Made by a program: the position numbers and the translations under genes
Assembly (NCBI RefSeq): GCF_006874625.1
Contig: NZ_CP030034.1
Coordinates: 1,922,001-1,986,000, forward strand
DNA from: Bdellovibrio sp. NC01
Lineage (GTDB): Bacteria > Bdellovibrionota > Bdellovibrionia > Bdellovibrionales > Bdellovibrionaceae
Direction of reading: 5' to 3'
Length of the DNA: 64,000 nucleotides
Shown: positions 61,877 through 64,000 of the stretch, one piece after another
Numbering within the stretch: position 1 is the stretch's first letter
How the letters are laid out: each line of letters opens with the position of its first letter
The notes under the pieces: model-generated
Database searches by the model: none
Told to the model about the DNA's origin: nothing
Seen by the model: the letters and a program-made list of their open reading frames with translations, nothing else

Positions 61877-63636
61877 AAAGAACGATGCCATGTTTGGCAG
61901 TGATCCTTGCGGTTAGCATGACGGCGCCAGTGGCGCACGCTGGAATCCTTGATACAGCGAAAGCCGTTGCTTCGGCGATGTTTAAAAAGCCAGCGACTGC
62001 GCAACAAACGCAAGAAGCTTCGACTACTGTAGAAATGAAATCAACAGCGGCCGTTGAGGTTTCAGCGGATGCTGCTGCGGTTGAAACTGTTCAGGCACCT
62101 TCTCGTAGTGAATTAACAAAGAAGGCTCTTGAGAATTTAAAAAATCAAATCAATAACTCTTATAAAAACGTATCGTCTGGTGCGTCCGACCTTTCGCGTC
62201 TTCGTGGTGCTGCGCAAATGAATTTGGAAATCGTAAGTTCTTTGCCGGGCGGCCAGGATTCTATGATTGTTCCTTCATATACAGAAAACAACGTGATCTT
62301 CACTTTGCGTGTGACTGAAAAAGGCTTGGCTCATCCTGAGCTTTTGATCAGAAATGTTTCGACTTTGGCGATGCTCACTCATATGGTTGGCGTAGGCTAT
62401 CCATCAAGCCAAGCTGAAATGGCAGCTCACAGTGCATTTATTCGTACTCTTGAATCACCACACTCTTGGGTTGAGACTTATATGAATGCGGCTGAAGGCA
62501 GTATTGTTTCTAAAGCGCGTTTAAAAAATATTGAATTAAAAATCTTAAGTTCAAATGGCGTTGCGGGCGCTGTTGCACAAATGCTGTCTGGCGGTTCAAC
62601 GATCGACAATGCGGCGGCACAAGTTCAAGAAGAGATCGCAAAGCTGACTCAAGAAACTGCTGAGTTGAATGAAAAAGCTGCGAAGTACGAGCGCCAACAA
62701 GAGAAAGCTTTAGATAAATGGCGTTCTGAGACAGGCGCTTTGGAAAAATACGAAGCCGCTGCTTTAAAATTAGATGATCTTCTTTTGCGCAATGACCGTA
62801 AAGGCGTTCGCGATATGCTTGAAGCTTATCTTCCTTGGCAAATCATGGAGCCGATGGAATACAAAGCTTGGAAAAACTGGTTAGAAGCGATCGAGCATCC
62901 TGATTTAACAAAACAAACAGTGGCGTTCCGTGGTCTTGATTATAAAACGGATAAAATCCAACGTGAAATGACTGCAAAAGGCGAGAAATTCGCATTCATG
63001 TCGACGGTCTTGACGAAAAACCAAGGTAGTTACACACGTCGTTTGCGCTCTCTTTCAACGAATCGTTTGAAAAACGGTGACGATGGTCAAGCGGGCTTTG
63101 GTGAAAAGGTTGTGAACGTAAAAATCACGGACCAATTTACAGCTCATGCGCGTGATCCGAAAGCCTCTTCATTCTTGTCATTCACTTTCGACCCAAGCGT
63201 TGCAAATCGCTTCTTGGGTGGCGAGGTCATGAAGAAAGTGAAAGGCGTTGACACGAAAGTTCCAGGTGGCGGCATGCTGGTGGTAAAAATGGATTCACGT
63301 CGTTTGATTCCAAATGTTAGCTCAATGTATGCGAACGAGATCGAATTGTTAGCTCCGCTTGTTGTATTCCCGGATGAAGTCGTCGCTTACCATGAAGGTT
63401 CATTCAGAGAAATGGTTGACGGCAAAGACGGTTCAACTCGCTTTAAAGAGTTCATCGCAGATATCAGCACAAAAACGGGTGTTGATTTCACGAAGTGGAA
63501 TTCTTGGAATCCAGATGGCAGCAGCCAGATCATCATTGGCCAACAAAAAGAAGCCTTTAAAAAGGACGGCCTTCTGTTCATGAAGGACCTCTCTGAACAA
63601 GCGGTGAATGCTCCGTTCTGTTCGAAAATCTTCTAA
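61855..63636 (+). CDS. Exported putative ADP-ribosyltransferase
   Basis: A 593-residue protein with a signal peptide (cut near AHA-GIL). A long helical and coiled middle (residues 60-300) leads to a C-terminal domain with the R-S-E layout of arginine-type ADP-ribosyltransferases. These are R359 in VAFRGLDY, S442 in SFLSFTFDPSVANRF, and E495-I-E497 in ANEIELLAPLVVFPDEV. The order and local context fit the family, although R to S is longer than usual. It would transfer ADP-ribose from NAD+ to a protein. SD GGAGG inside the previous gene, 22-base overlap. Activity is inferred. Confidence 0.75.
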   Translation: MRSRTFVKRTMPCLAVILAVSMTAPVAHAGILDTAKAVASAMFKKPATAQQTQEASTTVEMKSTAAVEVSADAAAVETVQAPSRSELTKKALENLKNQINNSYKNVSSGASDLSRLRGAAQMNLEIVSSLPGGQDSMIVPSYTENNVIFTLRVTEKGLAHPELLIRNVSTLAMLTHMVGVGYPSSQAEMAAHSAFIRTLESPHSWVETYMNAAEGSIVSKARLKNIELKILSSNGVAGAVAQMLSGGSTIDNAAAQVQEEIAKLTQETAELNEKAAKYERQQEKALDKWRSETGALEKYEAAALKLDDLLLRNDRKGVRDMLEAYLPWQIMEPMEYKAWKNWLEAIEHPDLTKQTVAFRGLDYKTDKIQREMTAKGEKFAFMSTVLTKNQGSYTRRLRSLSTNRLKNGDDGQAGFGEKVVNVKITDQFTAHARDPKASSFLSFTFDPSVANRFLGGEVMKKVKGVDTKVPGGGMLVVKMDSRRLIPNVSSMYANEIELLAPLVVFPDEVVAYHEGSFREMVDGKDGSTRFKEFIADISTKTGVDFTKWNSWNPDGSSQIIIGQQKEAFKKDGLLFMKDLSEQAVNAPFCSKIF

Positions 63637-63646
63637 TTTATCTATG

Positions 63647-63672
63647 GCGCCGGTGTGACACGCCGGCGCTTC
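63647..63672 (+). terminator. Terminator-like stem after the ADP-ribosyltransferase gene
   Basis: GCGCCGG / CCGGCGC, seven GC-rich pairs, with a weak T tail. Probably ends the two-gene operon. Confidence 0.6.
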
Positions 63673-63730
63673 TACTCGACAACAGCCTGCTCAGGGGTTA
63701 TTTTGCCTAAATGTTGGGAAATTTCCGTCT

Positions 63731-64000
63731 GTGAGTTCTGGTAGATCTCTTGTCATTTTCTTTAGTATGGTGGTTCTCTTTTTAGGAGCTATTGTCGGCT
63801 TCAATTTTTCCGTTGATCCACTTTGCAGCTATTGTGAAAACATCTCTTTAAGTCATAAAACTTTGAATCGTCGTTATCAACTTGCACAAATTGTATTGAA
63901 TCACCCAGATGCTCAACAGATTATTGTGGGATCATCAAGAGGTGAGACGACCTCTCCGCAGTGGATGACCGAGAGAACCGGTTTAAAGACTCTGAATCTT
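63731..64000 (+). CDS. Membrane-anchored SGNH-like protein (3' partial)
   Basis: The frame runs off the window end. It begins with GTG (or ATG 63767) and has one membrane helix (LVIFFSMVVLFLGAIVGF). Then HPDAQQIIVGSSRGETTSP resembles the 'vlGSSR' nucleophile block of AlgJ/DHHW- or DUF1574-like acyl-transfer proteins. No good ribosome site is visible, so the start is uncertain. Confidence 0.55.
   Translation, partial: MSSGRSLVIFFSMVVLFLGAIVGFNFSVDPLCSYCENISLSHKTLNRRYQLAQIVLNHPDAQQIIVGSSRGETTSPQWMTERTGLKTLNL

Noticed and set aside
1-64000. tRNA, rRNA, CRISPR and insertion sequences
   Set aside because: I looked for T-loop signatures, spaced repeats and transposase motifs on both strands and saw none; a dedicated search (tRNAscan-SE, Infernal, ISfinder) would be decisive.

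Overview
The window is a densely packed chromosomal segment from a Gram-negative bacterium, most likely a Bdellovibrio relative. That assignment is inference. It rests on an EAL protein with an N-terminal cyclic-nucleotide domain (the architecture of Bd1971 of B. bacteriovorus), many secreted proteins of unknown function, PilZ and patatin-like proteins, and a delta-proteobacterial style of housekeeping operon. I see no rRNA, tRNA, CRISPR array or insertion sequence.

Layout. 1-11.7 kb: end of a DUF455 ferritin-like gene; secreted proteins including a caspase/CHAT-like one; a tightly overlapping operon SDR - PTPS/QueD - RluF-like pseudouridine synthase - SlyX; a secreted IucA/IucC-like protein; the cNMP-EAL phosphodiesterase; an oligopeptide-type binding protein; an acyl-CoA dehydrogenase. 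11.9-18.0 kb: a plus-strand operon with an M50 site-2 protease, trpS, scpA and scpB (both with long acidic extensions), and two membrane proteins including an HTTM-domain protein. 18.0-24.1 kb: small secreted proteins, then nrdA-nrdB and a binding protein. 24.7-33.5 kb: YhcC-type radical SAM protein, MnmC-like methyltransferase, a solute-binding protein, an RND permease fused to a LolA-like domain, and an outer-membrane barrel. 33.5-41 kb: PilZ protein, flavin reductase, Kup K+ transporter, patatin, a small DHp-like protein, a strongly expressed-looking porin and an M23 endopeptidase.

41.2-48.3 kb: the fatty-acid operon yceD-rpmF-fabH-fabD-fabG-acpP-fabF, continuing into rpiB and glyA, with plsX absent from its usual place. 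48.4-51.5 kb: an ABC importer with a 2OG-Fe(II) oxygenase-like gene. 52.1-55.5 kb: a catalytic-domain-only tyrosine recombinase, a 384-bp stretch rich in inverted repeats, and a membrane-tethered HTH protein whose stop overlaps the argS start. 55.7-59.4 kb: leucine-type dehydrogenase, YfgM-like TPR protein, BamB and a lipoprotein.

59.5-63.6 kb carries what I consider the most unusual locus: two overlapping genes for exported proteins, one with a nucleoside-phosphorylase-like core and the other with an R-S-ExE pattern typical of ADP-ribosyltransferases. This may be a NAD/nucleoside-linked effector pair. The window ends inside an SGNH-like membrane protein gene.
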